Source of the DNA: Streptomyces sp. B1I3 | GTDB lineage: Bacteria; Actinomycetota; Actinomycetes; Streptomycetales; Streptomycetaceae | Length of the DNA stretch: 64,000 nucleotides | Assembly: GCF_030816615.1 (NCBI RefSeq) | Contig: NZ_JAUSYD010000001.1 | Location: 1,736,001 to 1,800,000 of the forward strand | Direction of reading: 5' to 3' | Shown: positions 9,101 through 17,094 of the stretch, in pieces | How the letters are laid out: every line of letters begins with the position of its first letter | Position numbering within the stretch: the stretch's first letter is position 1 | Notes under the pieces: model-generated | The model's input: only the letters and a program-made list of their open reading frames with translations | Databases searched by the model: none | What the model was told of the DNA's origin: nothing | Position numbers and translations under genes: made by a program

Positions 9101-9925
9101 GTCGAGGACCTCTTCGCCGGGGACGAAGCTCTTCGCCAGTTTGATCCGGTCCTTGACGTCCGGGTGGGTGGCGTCGATGCCCGTGTCGAGGACGGCGACC
9201 GTGGTGCCCTTGCCGTCGTAGCCGGCCGCCCACGCCTGCGGGGCGCCGACCTGCGGGACCGAGTCCTTGAGCACCGCCTCGGCCCGGCCGTCGAGCCACA
9301 GTTTCGCGATGCCGTCGTCCAGTGCGCGGCTCTTCCCGTTCCGGGTGATGTCGCTCCAGAAGGCGCGGGCGTCGTCCTTGTCGGCCTTCAGTGCCGCACC
9401 GTGGATCGACTCCAGATGCCGGACCGTCCTGCTGCCGCGTGGCGCGGCGGGCAGCGAACGTGCCGCGCCCGCGGGGTAGGTGGCGATCAGCGGGATGCCG
9501 CCCGCGTGCTCGTCGTCGTAGCCCATCCCGGCCAGCGCGGTGACGTTGAAGAGCCGGCGGTCCAGCTTCCCCGCCGCGATGAGGGTGCTCGCCTCGTCGG
9601 GCAGGACGTAGATGTCCTCCCCGGCCTGCTGCACGTGGACCCCGCCCGTCGCGCCGTCGGGTCGGTCCACCGTGACGGTGTCCTGGTTGCCCGCGCCGTC
9701 CGAGTAGTGGACGACGTCACCGGTGACGAGGGTGATGTCGTGGTCACGGACCGGGGCCGCCTGGCGGTCCCCGGCGGCCGGCGGTTGCGGAGCGGCGGTG
9801 GCGGAGCCCGCCGCGGGGAGCATGACGCCGCTCACGAGGGCGACCGAGGTCGCTATGAGCAGAGCCCTGCGTCCGGCGCGAGCGGGTCTCGCCCGGCCGG
9901 AAACGGAGGAGAGGGAAAGTGTCAT
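6170..9925 (-). CDS. Large secreted subtilisin-like serine protease (S8 family)
   Basis: A 1251-residue exported protease. A twin-arginine-containing signal region (RR at 19-20, hydrophobic stretch to about 45) is followed by a propeptide to about residue 220. The S8 catalytic triad is intact: Asp247 (VLDTGI), His279 (NGHGTHVAS), Ser452 (SGTSMATPHVAG), with the oxyanion Asn376 (AAGN). After the catalytic domain come beta-rich modules and a PA-like segment around residues 780-890. It is much longer than simple subtilisins (about 380 residues) but ordinary for large Streptomyces S8 proteins. No clear ribosome binding site precedes the ATG. A TAGATC hexamer ends 6 nt before it, so a leaderless start is possible. 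Confidence 0.92.
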   Translation of the reverse strand: MTLSLSSVSGRARPARAGRRALLIATSVALVSGVMLPAAGSATAAPQPPAAGDRQAAPVRDHDITLVTGDVVHYSDGAGNQDTVTVDRPDGATGGVHVQQAGEDIYVLPDEASTLIAAGKLDRRLFNVTALAGMGYDDEHAGGIPLIATYPAGAARSLPAAPRGSRTVRHLESIHGAALKADKDDARAFWSDITRNGKSRALDDGIAKLWLDGRAEAVLKDSVPQVGAPQAWAAGYDGKGTTVAVLDTGIDATHPDVKDRIKLAKSFVPGEEVLDRNGHGTHVASTIAGSGAASDGANKGVAPAADLIVGKVLGDEGSGADSGIIEAMEWAKAEGADVVSMSLGSSIPDDGDDPMAQAVDALSADGGPLFVIAAGNAYGAGTIGSPGSAGKALTIAAVDKQDNRADFSSMGPLVRSYGLKPDLSAPGVGINAAASQAVPGISGMYQRMSGTSMATPHVAGAAAVLKQRHPDWSGQRIKDALMTSSEQLPAYTPYEQGTGRLDVKAAIDTTIEATGSVEVASYDWPHSASDPVAERTITYRNTGAQDVTLSLATGTDSAAYTLSTSTLTVPAGSTAQAVLSLDPSEVPNDTQFSGQVVAKDAAGETVAHTGFALNKEQELYDLTLKLRDRSGGPMDGNVVIAQLGDPNLGVVAVPGETTLRLPPGNYTAWTSVDIDGDRADSKAVAFLAAPETILDEPTTVTLDASKARKVTVRTPEETETRQLRYDMARTAPDGTVQRDAFQIPLAYDQLWASPTKKVTQGSFSFLTRWRQGEELIDLTADGHDVPVTVQNGSVVAEDSEQKLTGVFAGDGAAADYKGRSVKGKAVVVTRSDTVPPAERLANALAAGAKALFVVNDGRGVALESYVPYGEQTTIPVASVQKIAGETLIKAAQRGRKLSVDQKKFASYVYDLVDRHDGTIPDRSLAFAPSAGRLAKVENTFYGHKETPGAGYRYDIPDYGPGLGFEEYEKFPGIRTEWVSPLPGDSFWYENHSVLNAATSDTAAEMRSGELDYTAGRTYPAEWFAPVTRPRLGTGYWGPFRTVNNDMQFNITPWTDSGAGHSGSMPADEYDTTSYALYQGGTLLGKGAGRAGYAGNLSTGRLPYRLTIDSVRDGGTWKTSTRTHSSWEFESGALDADGPWQADIPMLQLDFDVDTDLAGDVDAGKWTEVGLSSGTQEWLEAAVSANKASLSVSYDDGQTWSAVQPRKGADGSWTARFRTPREGASFVSLKAHAEADGGLAVDQEIIRAFGLK

Positions 9926-10044
9926 GCAGCTGATCTACCGGTAAATCCGGGACCACAGACGGCTTCGCCCTGGCGTGAAACCGCCGTGGCGGCTACCCGC
10001 CCGCGCCGATCACCCGTTGTCCGCCCCGTTCAGGGGGCGTGCGC

Positions 10045-10067
10045 CGGTGGCCCGGTTCAGGCCACCG
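10045..10067 (-). terminator. Short terminator-like hairpin at the xdhC 3' end
   Basis: 8-bp arms (10045-10052 and 10060-10067) around a 7-nt loop that contains the stop codon of the XdhC gene. Moderate strength, no U-tract. Confidence 0.4.
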
Positions 10068-11196
10068 AGGCGAGTGGAGGGCCGCTTTCGTGGTGGATCG
10101 CGGTGTGGGCGCCTTTCAGCGGGACCCCACTGCCGCCGCGCCGTACCGCGACGATCTCTGCCGCGATCGAGAGGGCGGTCTCCTCCGGGGTACGGGCTCC
10201 GAGATCGAGCCCGATCGGCGAGTGCAGCGCGGCCAGTCGGCGCTCGGTGACACCGGCCTCGCGCAGCCGCTCGTTGCGCTCCAGGTGGGTGCGGCGCGAG
10301 CCCATCGCGCCGACGTAGGCGACCGGCAGCCGCAACGCCAGTTCCAGCAGCGGTACATCGAACTTGGCGTCGTGCGTGAGGACGCAGAGCACCGTGCGCG
10401 CGTCCACGTCGGTGGCGGCGAGATAGCGGTGCGGCCAGTCGACGACGATCTCGTCGGCGTCCGGGAAGCGGGCCGCCGTGGCGAAGACGGGGCGGGCGTC
10501 GCAGACGGTGACGCGGTAGCCGAGGAAGCGGCCGGCACGCACCAGGGCGGCGGCGAAGTCGATCGCCCCGAAGACGATCATCCGGGGCGGCGGGACGCTC
10601 GATTCGACGAGCAGGGTGACGGGGCTGCCGCATCGGGAGCCCTCGGCGCCGATGGTGATCGGACCGGTACGGCCCGCGTCGAGCAGCGCGCGTGCCTCGG
10701 CGGCGGCCGTGCGGTCCAGTTCGGGGTCTCCGCCCAGCCCGCCCTGGTACGTGCCGTCGGGGTGGACGAGCAGGGGACGGCCGAGCAGGCCGTCCGGGCC
10801 TTCGGTGACCCGGGCGACCGCCGCCGCGCCGCCGCCCGCGGCGGTGGCGAGCGCGGCGGCGAACACCGGGCGCGCGGGGTCGTCCGCGCGCACCGGGGTC
10901 ACCAGGACGTCGATGACTCCCCCGCAGGTCAGACCGACCGCGAAGGCGTCGTCGTCGCTGTAGCCGAAGCGCTCGCGCACGGTGACGCCGTCCGCGAGGG
11001 CCTGCCGGCACAGCTCGTAGACCGCGCCCTCCACACACCCGCCGGAGACCGACCCGACGGCCGTGCCCTCGCTGTCGACGGCGAGGGCGGCGCCCGGCTG
11101 CCGGGGGGCGCTGCCGCCGACCGCCACCACGGTGGCCACGGCGAACGCGCGTCCCTGCCCGACCCACCGGTGCAGCTCTTCGGCGATGTCCAGCAT
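10057..11196 (-). CDS. xdhC: XdhC/CoxI family molybdenum-hydroxylase maturation factor
   Basis: A 379-residue XdhC-type protein. The N-terminal CoxI part runs to about residue 100 and includes SVSGGCVEGAVYE, the conserved glycine/cysteine signature of the family. The C-terminal Rossmann-like XdhC_C domain (about 200-345) begins with MIVFGAIDFA. XdhC proteins bind the molybdenum cofactor and promote its sulfuration and insertion into xanthine dehydrogenase. The ATG is preceded by GAAGGAGAC at good spacing. It follows the purine permease by 43 bp on the same strand and is probably the last gene of the purine operon. Confidence 0.9.
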   Translation of the reverse strand: MLDIAEELHRWVGQGRAFAVATVVAVGGSAPRQPGAALAVDSEGTAVGSVSGGCVEGAVYELCRQALADGVTVRERFGYSDDDAFAVGLTCGGVIDVLVTPVRADDPARPVFAAALATAAGGGAAAVARVTEGPDGLLGRPLLVHPDGTYQGGLGGDPELDRTAAAEARALLDAGRTGPITIGAEGSRCGSPVTLLVESSVPPPRMIVFGAIDFAAALVRAGRFLGYRVTVCDARPVFATAARFPDADEIVVDWPHRYLAATDVDARTVLCVLTHDAKFDVPLLELALRLPVAYVGAMGSRRTHLERNERLREAGVTERRLAALHSPIGLDLGARTPEETALSIAAEIVAVRRGGSGVPLKGAHTAIHHESGPPLASVA

Positions 11197-11239
11197 GGCG
11201 TGTCTCCTTCTGACAGAGGTGCGGAGGTTCGGGGTGACG

Positions 11240-12697
11240 TCAGTTGACGCCCAGCCAGCTCTCGATGGGATGCAGGGCGAAGTAGACGACGAAGACCAGT
11301 GTCAGGGCCCACATGAAGACGCCGACCTCACGGGCCCTGCCCTGCGCGAGCTTGATGGCGGAGTACGAGATGACGCCCGCGGCGACACCGGTGGTGATGG
11401 TGTACGTGAACGGCATCAGGACGACGGTGAGGAAGACCGGGACGGCGACGGAGCGGTCGCTCCAGTCGACGTGCCGGGCGTTCTGCATCATCATGGCGCC
11501 GATGATCACGAGGGCCGCGGCAGCGACCTCGGCCGGCACGATCGCGGTCAGCGGGGTGAAGAACAGGCAGGCGGCGAAGAAGAGCCCGGTGACGACGGAC
11601 GCGAGCCCGGTGCGGGCCCCCTCCCCGACGCCGGTCGCCGACTCGACGAAGACCGTCTGGCCGGAGCCTCCGGCGACCCCGCCGATCGCACCGCCGGCAC
11701 CGTCGATGAACAGCGCCTTGGACAGGCCCGGCATCCGCCCCTTGTCGTCGGCGAGGTTCGCCTCGGTACCGACTCCGATGATCGTGGCCATCGCGTCGAA
11801 GAAGCCGGCCAGCACCAGGGTGAAGACGATCATGCCCACCGTCATCACGCCGACGTCGCCCCAGCCGCCGAACTCGACGTCGCCGAAGAGCGAGAAGTCC
11901 GGTGAGGAGACGGCGCCGCCGCTCAGCGCGGGCGGCCCGCTGCTCCAGGACTTGGGGTCGATGTCGACGACCGCGTTGGCCACGATCGCGACGACGGTTC
12001 CGGCGACGATGCCGATCAGGATCGCGCCCGGGATGTTCCGTGCCTGCAGCATGAAGATGAGCAGCAGCGTCAGGGCGAAGATGAGGACCGGCCACCCGGT
12101 GAGTTCGCCCGTGGGCCCGAGGGACAGCGGGGTCGCCGTTCCCTGGTGGACGAACCCGGCCTTGACGAGGCCGATGAGCGCGATGAAGAGCCCGATACCG
12201 ATGGTGATGCCGTGCTTCAGCGCGAGCGGGATCGCGTTCATGATCAGCTCGCGGAGGCCGGTGACGACCAGCAGGCAGATCACGACGCCGTAGACCACGC
12301 ACATGCCCATGGCCTGGGGCCACGTCATGGCGGGGGCGACCTGCGAGGCGAGCACGCCGGAGACGCTGAGGCCGGCGGCGAGCGCGAGGGGCACCTTGCC
12401 GACGAAGCCCATCAGCAGGGTGGTGGCCGCCGCGGCGAGGGCGGTGGCGGTGATCAGTCCGGACTGGCCGAGCAACTGGCCGTCGACGTCCTTGCCGCCC
12501 AGGATGAGCGGGTTGAGCAGGAGGATGTACGCCATGGCCATGAAGGTCGTGACGCCGCCGCGCACCTCGCGCGCGACGGTCGATCCTCTTTCGGATATGT
12601 GGAAGTACCGGTCGAGCCAGGACCGTCCGGCGGGGACGCGTGAGCCGGGGCCCGCGTCCTGCGCGCTCGTCCTGGGTTCCACTGACTGCTGGGTCAT
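11240..12697 (-). CDS. AzgA-type (NCS2/PbuG) purine permease
   Basis: A 485-residue integral membrane transporter. The motif GGVTTFMAMAYILLLNP near residues 50-66 is characteristic of the AzgA/PbuG branch of nucleobase:cation symporters, which import adenine, guanine and hypoxanthine. About 12-14 hydrophobic segments follow, including the glycine-rich QTVFVESATGVGEGARTG loop. I chose the ATG at 12697 because GGGAG lies 9 nt upstream; the longer frame is non-coding. It lies between the xanthine dehydrogenase subunits and XdhC on the same strand, so its likely job is supplying hypoxanthine or related purines to that enzyme. A 217-bp gap upstream may hold a second promoter. Confidence 0.9.
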   Translation of the reverse strand: MTQQSVEPRTSAQDAGPGSRVPAGRSWLDRYFHISERGSTVAREVRGGVTTFMAMAYILLLNPLILGGKDVDGQLLGQSGLITATALAAAATTLLMGFVGKVPLALAAGLSVSGVLASQVAPAMTWPQAMGMCVVYGVVICLLVVTGLRELIMNAIPLALKHGITIGIGLFIALIGLVKAGFVHQGTATPLSLGPTGELTGWPVLIFALTLLLIFMLQARNIPGAILIGIVAGTVVAIVANAVVDIDPKSWSSGPPALSGGAVSSPDFSLFGDVEFGGWGDVGVMTVGMIVFTLVLAGFFDAMATIIGVGTEANLADDKGRMPGLSKALFIDGAGGAIGGVAGGSGQTVFVESATGVGEGARTGLASVVTGLFFAACLFFTPLTAIVPAEVAAAALVIIGAMMMQNARHVDWSDRSVAVPVFLTVVLMPFTYTITTGVAAGVISYSAIKLAQGRAREVGVFMWALTLVFVVYFALHPIESWLGVN

Positions 12698-12914
12698 GTT
12701 GCCTGACTCCCAAGGTTCACAGGGGCACCCGCGTGGAGCTGCCGTGATTGCGGGATTTGGGATGACTGCGCGGCGGCACGACCCGGGGGACGGCCCGAGA
12801 CGAACTACGTGGTGCAGGCTGAACGGGTGGTGCGAGAGCTCCGGACGGTGCGCGGCGCGGGGAAGTGTGACGTTCACGGCAGGCGCGCACCGCCCGGAGG
12901 GCTGTGGCGGCCCG

Positions 12915-15332
12915 TCAGGTGCCGGTGATGTGCTCGGGGCGCACCGGTGTCCTGGTGAGCTCGAGCCCCGTCGCGTTCCGGATCGCCGCGAGGACGGCCG
13001 GCGTGGACGACAGGGTCGGCGCCTCGCCGACGCCACGGAGCCCGTACGGGGCGTGGTCGTCGGCGAGTTCGAGCACGTCGACCGGGATGGTCGGGGTGTC
13101 GAGGATGGTGGGGATCAGGTAGTCCGTGAAGGACGGGTTGCGCACCTTCGCGGTCTTCGGGTCGACGATGATCTCCTCCATGACGGCGACACCCAGCCCC
13201 TGGGTGGTGCCGCCCTGGATCTGCCCCACGACCGACAGCGGGTTCAGGGCCTTGCCGACGTCCTGGGCGCAGGCGAGCTCGATGACCTTCACCAGTCCGA
13301 GCTCGGTGTCGACCTCCACGACCGCGCGGTGCGCGGCGAAGGAGTACTGGACGTGGCCGTTTCCCTGACCGGTGCGCAGGTCGAAGGGTTCCGTGGGCCG
13401 GTGGCGCCACTCCAGCTCGACGTCGACGGCCTCGTCCTCCAGTACGTCGGCGAGGGAGGCGAGCACCTCGCCGCCGTCGGTGACGACCTTGCCGCCCTCC
13501 AGGAGGAGTTCGGCGGTGGCCCAGGCGGGGTGGTAGGTACCCAGCTTGCGGCGGCCCATCTCCAGGACGCGCTCGCGCACGGCCTCGCAGGAGTTCTTCA
13601 CGGCGCCGCCGGTGACGTACGTCTGGCGGGAGGCGGAGGTGGAGCCGGCGGAGCCGACCCGGGTGTCGGCCGGGTGGATGGTGACCTGGTTGACGCCCAG
13701 TTCCGTACGTGCGATCTGGGCGTGGACGGTGACACCGCCCTGCCCGACCTCGGCCATCGCGGTGTGCACGGTGGCGACGGGTTCGCCGTTGATGACCTCC
13801 ATCCGCACCCGGGCGGTGGAGTAGTCGTCGAAGCCTTCGGAGAATCCGACGTTCTTGAGGCCGACCGCGTAGCCGACGCCCCGTACGACGCCCTCGCCGT
13901 GGGTGGTGTTGGAGAGTCCGCCGGGCAGGGCGCGTACGTCGACGGAGCTGCCCTCCGCGTCGGCCGAGAGCCACTGCTGCTCGGGCGGCAGGGGCCTGGC
14001 CTTGACGCGGCGCAGCAGTTCGGCCACGGGCGCCGGCGAGTCGACGGGCTGCCCGGTGGGGAGCAGGGTGCCCTGCTCCATGGCGTTCAGCTGCCGCAGC
14101 TCGACCGGGTCCATGTCCAGGGCGGCGGCGAGCTTGTCCATCTGCGCCTCGTAGGCGAAGCACGCCTGGACGGCGCCGAAGCCGCGCATGGCGCCGCAGG
14201 GCGGGTTGTTGGAGTAGAGGGCGATCGCCTCGATGTCGACGTCCTCGACGGCGTACGGTCCGACCGCGAGGGAGGAGGCGTTGCCGACGACGGCCGGGGA
14301 GGCGGAGGCGTAGGCGCCGCCGTCCAGCACGATCCGGCACTTCATGTGCGTGAGCTTGCCGTCCTTGGTGGCGCCGTGCTCGTAGTGGAGCTTGGCCGGG
14401 TGCCGGTGGACGTGTCCGAAGAAGGACTCGAAGCGGTTGTAGACCATCTTGACGGGCTTGCCGGTGCGCAGCGCCAGCATGCAGGCGTGGATCTGCATCG
14501 ACAGGTCCTCGCGTCCGCCGAAGGCTCCGCCGACGCCGGAGAGCGTCATGCGGACCTTGTCCTCGGGGAGCCCCAGGACGGGGGCGATCTGGCGCAGGTC
14601 GGAGTGCAGCCACTGGGTGGCGACGTACAGCTCGACGCCACCGTCCTCGGACGGCACGGCGAGTCCGGACTCCGGGCCGAGGAAGGCCTGGTCCTGCATG
14701 CCGAAGACGTAGTCGCCGGTGACGACGACGTCGGCGCGCCGGGCGGCCGCGTCCGCGTCGCCGCGGACGATGGGCTGGCGGTGGACGATGTTGGGGTGCG
14801 GGACGTGGCCGATGTGGTGGTCGGTGCGGCCCTCGTGGATCAGGATGGCGCCGGGGGCGGTCGCGGACGCCTCGTCCGTGACGACCGGCAGTTCGGCGTA
14901 GTCGATTTTGATCTTCGCAGCGGCCCGGCGCGCGGTCTCGGGGTGGTCCGCGGCGACCAGCGCGACCGGTTCCCCGTGGTGGCGGACCTTGCCGTGCGCG
15001 AGGACGGGCGTGTCCTGGATCTCCAGGCCGTAGTTCTTCATCTCGGCGGGCAGGTCGTCGTAGGTCAGCACGGCGTAGACGCCGGGCGTGGCGACGGCCT
15101 CGCCGATGTCGATCGACCTGATCTCGGCGTGCGCGAGGGTGGAGCGCAGTGTGTGGCCCCACAGCATGTCCTCGTGCCACATGTCCGAGGAGTACGCGAA
15201 CTCGCCGGTGACCTTGAGGGTGCCGTCGGGGCGCAGCGTGGACTCGCCGATGCCGCCGCGGGTGTGGGAGCCCTGGGTGATCTTGGTGGGGGTGCCGGCC
15301 GGTACGGATGCGGCTCGTGGGTTCAGCGCCAT
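12915..15332 (-). CDS. Xanthine dehydrogenase, molybdopterin-binding large subunit
   Basis: An 805-residue molybdenum hydroxylase large subunit. The N-terminal aldehyde oxidase/xanthine dehydrogenase a/b hammerhead is at about 30-140. The molybdopterin-binding domain contains the GGAFGGRED loop (about 270), RGFG near the equatorial ligand site (CGAMRGFG) and a C-terminal GVGEAP motif with the glutamate that acts as general base in the family. It oxidises hypoxanthine and xanthine to urate together with the two smaller subunits encoded directly upstream. The ATG begins 2 nt after the stop of the 2Fe-2S gene and AGGAAGAGG lies inside that gene's end, indicating translational coupling. Substrate assignment rests on the PucR and purine permease neighbours. 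Confidence 0.9.
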   Translation of the reverse strand: MALNPRAASVPAGTPTKITQGSHTRGGIGESTLRPDGTLKVTGEFAYSSDMWHEDMLWGHTLRSTLAHAEIRSIDIGEAVATPGVYAVLTYDDLPAEMKNYGLEIQDTPVLAHGKVRHHGEPVALVAADHPETARRAAAKIKIDYAELPVVTDEASATAPGAILIHEGRTDHHIGHVPHPNIVHRQPIVRGDADAAARRADVVVTGDYVFGMQDQAFLGPESGLAVPSEDGGVELYVATQWLHSDLRQIAPVLGLPEDKVRMTLSGVGGAFGGREDLSMQIHACMLALRTGKPVKMVYNRFESFFGHVHRHPAKLHYEHGATKDGKLTHMKCRIVLDGGAYASASPAVVGNASSLAVGPYAVEDVDIEAIALYSNNPPCGAMRGFGAVQACFAYEAQMDKLAAALDMDPVELRQLNAMEQGTLLPTGQPVDSPAPVAELLRRVKARPLPPEQQWLSADAEGSSVDVRALPGGLSNTTHGEGVVRGVGYAVGLKNVGFSEGFDDYSTARVRMEVINGEPVATVHTAMAEVGQGGVTVHAQIARTELGVNQVTIHPADTRVGSAGSTSASRQTYVTGGAVKNSCEAVRERVLEMGRRKLGTYHPAWATAELLLEGGKVVTDGGEVLASLADVLEDEAVDVELEWRHRPTEPFDLRTGQGNGHVQYSFAAHRAVVEVDTELGLVKVIELACAQDVGKALNPLSVVGQIQGGTTQGLGVAVMEEIIVDPKTAKVRNPSFTDYLIPTILDTPTIPVDVLELADDHAPYGLRGVGEAPTLSSTPAVLAAIRNATGLELTRTPVRPEHITGT

Positions 15333-15334
15333 GG

Positions 15335-15931
15335 TTATCGGACCGCCTCTTCCTGACGGGCGGCCGCGAGGCGGACCGCGTCGAGGATCTTCTCGTAGCC
15401 GGTGCAGCGGCACAGGTTGCCGGAGAGCGCCTCGCGGATGTCCTGGTCGGACGGGGAGGGGTGGGCCTCGAGCAGCTCGTCGGCGGCCACCAGGAGGCCG
15501 GGGGTGCAGAAGCCGCACTGCACGGCGCCCGCGTCGATGAACGCCTGCTGGATGGGGGAGAGCTCGGTGGCCTCGGCGCTCTGCCCGTCGGTGGGCTTTG
15601 CCTGCCACCGCTGGGCGGCGTCGAGAGAGGTGCCGCAGGCGCCGGAGGCGCAGCCGGCGCCGGGGTGGGCGTCGTCGCGGTGCCTGGCGTAGTCGGCGAG
15701 GCCCTCCACCGTGACGACCTCGCGGCCCTCCGCCTGGCCCGCCGCCACGAGGCAGGAGCAGACCGGCACGCCGTCGAGGCGGACCGTGCAGGAACCGCAT
15801 TCGCCCTGCTCGCAGGCGTTCTTCGACCCCGGAAGGCCCATGCGTTCACGCAGGACGTAGAGGAGGGACTCTCCCTCCCAGACGTCGTCGGCTTCCTGCT
15901 TGCGCCCGTTGACCGTGAAATTCACTCGCAT
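15335..15931 (-). CDS. Xanthine dehydrogenase, 2Fe-2S subunit
   Basis: A 198-residue small subunit carrying both 2Fe-2S clusters of a molybdenum hydroxylase. The plant-ferredoxin-type cluster motif CEQGECGSC lies at about residues 40-48, with a fourth Cys near 60. The C-terminal domain has the CGFCTPG and CRCTGYEKI motifs that hold the second cluster. It passes electrons from the molybdenum centre to the FAD subunit. The start ATG at 15931 lies 2 nt after the stop codon of the FAD subunit gene, and both junctions in this trio have the same 2-nt spacing. A linker between the two cluster domains is somewhat longer than in minimal family members (about residues 85-125). Confidence 0.92.
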   Translation of the reverse strand: MRVNFTVNGRKQEADDVWEGESLLYVLRERMGLPGSKNACEQGECGSCTVRLDGVPVCSCLVAAGQAEGREVVTVEGLADYARHRDDAHPGAGCASGACGTSLDAAQRWQAKPTDGQSAEATELSPIQQAFIDAGAVQCGFCTPGLLVAADELLEAHPSPSDQDIREALSGNLCRCTGYEKILDAVRLAAARQEEAVR

Positions 15932-15933
15932 GG

Positions 15934-16824
15934 TTAAGCAGCTCCTTCGAGGGTGCGGCCCGCGCCGCGGTACTGCTCCCAGGTCCACCCCAGCGTGCGC
16001 CGGGCCATGATGCCGACCGCGTGCCTGCGGTAGGCGGCGGTACCGCGTACGTCGTCGATGGGGTTGCAGGCCCCGGAGGCGAGTTGGGCGAACTGCGCGG
16101 CGACCGAGGGGGTGATGATCTTGCCGCTCTCCCAGAAGCCGCCCTCCTCCAGCGCGGCGTTCAGGAACTCCTCGGCCGCCTCGGCCCGGACCGGGGTCGG
16201 GGCGGCGGAGCCGATGCCGGTGCGTACGGTGCGGGTCTCCGGGTGGAGGGCCAGGCCGAAGGCGCAGACGGCGATGACCATCGCGTTGCGCGTGCCGACC
16301 TTGGAGTACTGCTGCGGGCCGTCGGCCTTCTTGACGTGCACGGCCCGGATCAGCTCGTCCGGGGCGAGGGCGTTGCGCTTGACGCCGGTGTAGAACGCGT
16401 CGATCGGGATCATGCGCGTCCCCCGTACGGATGCCACCTCGACCTCGGCGCCCGCGGCGAGCAGCGCCGGATGGGCGTCGCCCGCGGGGGAGGCGGTGCC
16501 CAGGTTGCCGCCGACACCGCCGCGGTTGCGGATCTGCGGCGAGGCGACGGTGTGCGAGGCCAGGGCCAGGCCGGGCAGCTCGGTCCTGAGGTGCTCCATG
16601 ACGGCGCTGTACGGCACGGAGGCACCGAGCCGTACGGTGTCCTGGCCCACCTGCCACTCGGACAGCTCACCGATGCGGTTCAGGTCCAGGAGGTACTCGG
16701 GGCGCCGGTGGTCGAAGTTGATCTCGACCATCACATCGGTGCCACCCGCGATGGGCACGGCCGTCGGGTGCTCGGCCTTGGCGGCGAGCGCCTCCTCCCA
16801 GCCTGCGGGGCGAAGGAAGTCCAT
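15934..16824 (-). CDS. Xanthine dehydrogenase, FAD-binding subunit
   Basis: A 296-residue FAD-binding subunit (CoxM/XdhB type). The first FAD motif is PIAGGTDVMVEI (about 28-40) and the second is RNRGGVGGNLGTASPAGD (about 105-123). The C-terminal CO dehydrogenase flavoprotein domain follows. It accepts electrons from the 2Fe-2S subunit and passes them to NAD+ or another acceptor. I start it at 16824, where AGAAGAGAG is correctly spaced; a start 18 nt further upstream is possible but less supported. This is the first gene of the leftward purine operon and is divergent from the PucR regulator, with a 270-bp region between them. Confidence 0.9.
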   Translation of the reverse strand: MDFLRPAGWEEALAAKAEHPTAVPIAGGTDVMVEINFDHRRPEYLLDLNRIGELSEWQVGQDTVRLGASVPYSAVMEHLRTELPGLALASHTVASPQIRNRGGVGGNLGTASPAGDAHPALLAAGAEVEVASVRGTRMIPIDAFYTGVKRNALAPDELIRAVHVKKADGPQQYSKVGTRNAMVIAVCAFGLALHPETRTVRTGIGSAAPTPVRAEAAEEFLNAALEEGGFWESGKIITPSVAAQFAQLASGACNPIDDVRGTAAYRRHAVGIMARRTLGWTWEQYRGAGRTLEGAA

Positions 16825-16998
16825 GAGTGGCTCTCTTCTCAATCTGTCGTTTCGCTGGGGCTGGGGGACGGCCGGCCCTCGACGTGGTCGTTCATGTCTT
16901 GTTCACGCGGTGTGTGAGCCAGTACACAAGCCTTGGGCCAGTCGGTGCAGTCACCGAAACCATGAAGGAATTGGCTGGCCGCCGTCCTCGTCTTGTAG

Positions 16999-17010
16999 AT
17001 TCGAACGAAT
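16999..17010. promoter_or_regulatory. Candidate operator between xdh operon and pucR-like gene
   Basis: ATTCG-AA-CGAAT, a 5-bp inverted repeat with a 2-nt spacer, in the divergent promoter region about 85 bp before the PucR start. It is the most regular dyad in this region. Assignment to PucR is inference only. Confidence 0.25.
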
Positions 17011-17094
17011 GGCGGGTATCGGTAACCTCACCGCAATTCACAGGTATCCCCAGCTGTCCCCCGCACCAACGAAGAAGATCGGCGGCAACCGACG

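Noticed and set aside
7181..10318. A 1045-codon open frame antisense to the subtilisin-like protease.
   Set aside because: Mirror of the protease reading frame; low-complexity Gly/Val/Arg/Asp sequence and no protein motifs.
12303..15356. A 1017-codon open frame opposite the xanthine dehydrogenase large subunit.
   Set aside because: The minus-strand frame has all xanthine dehydrogenase motifs; this one has none.
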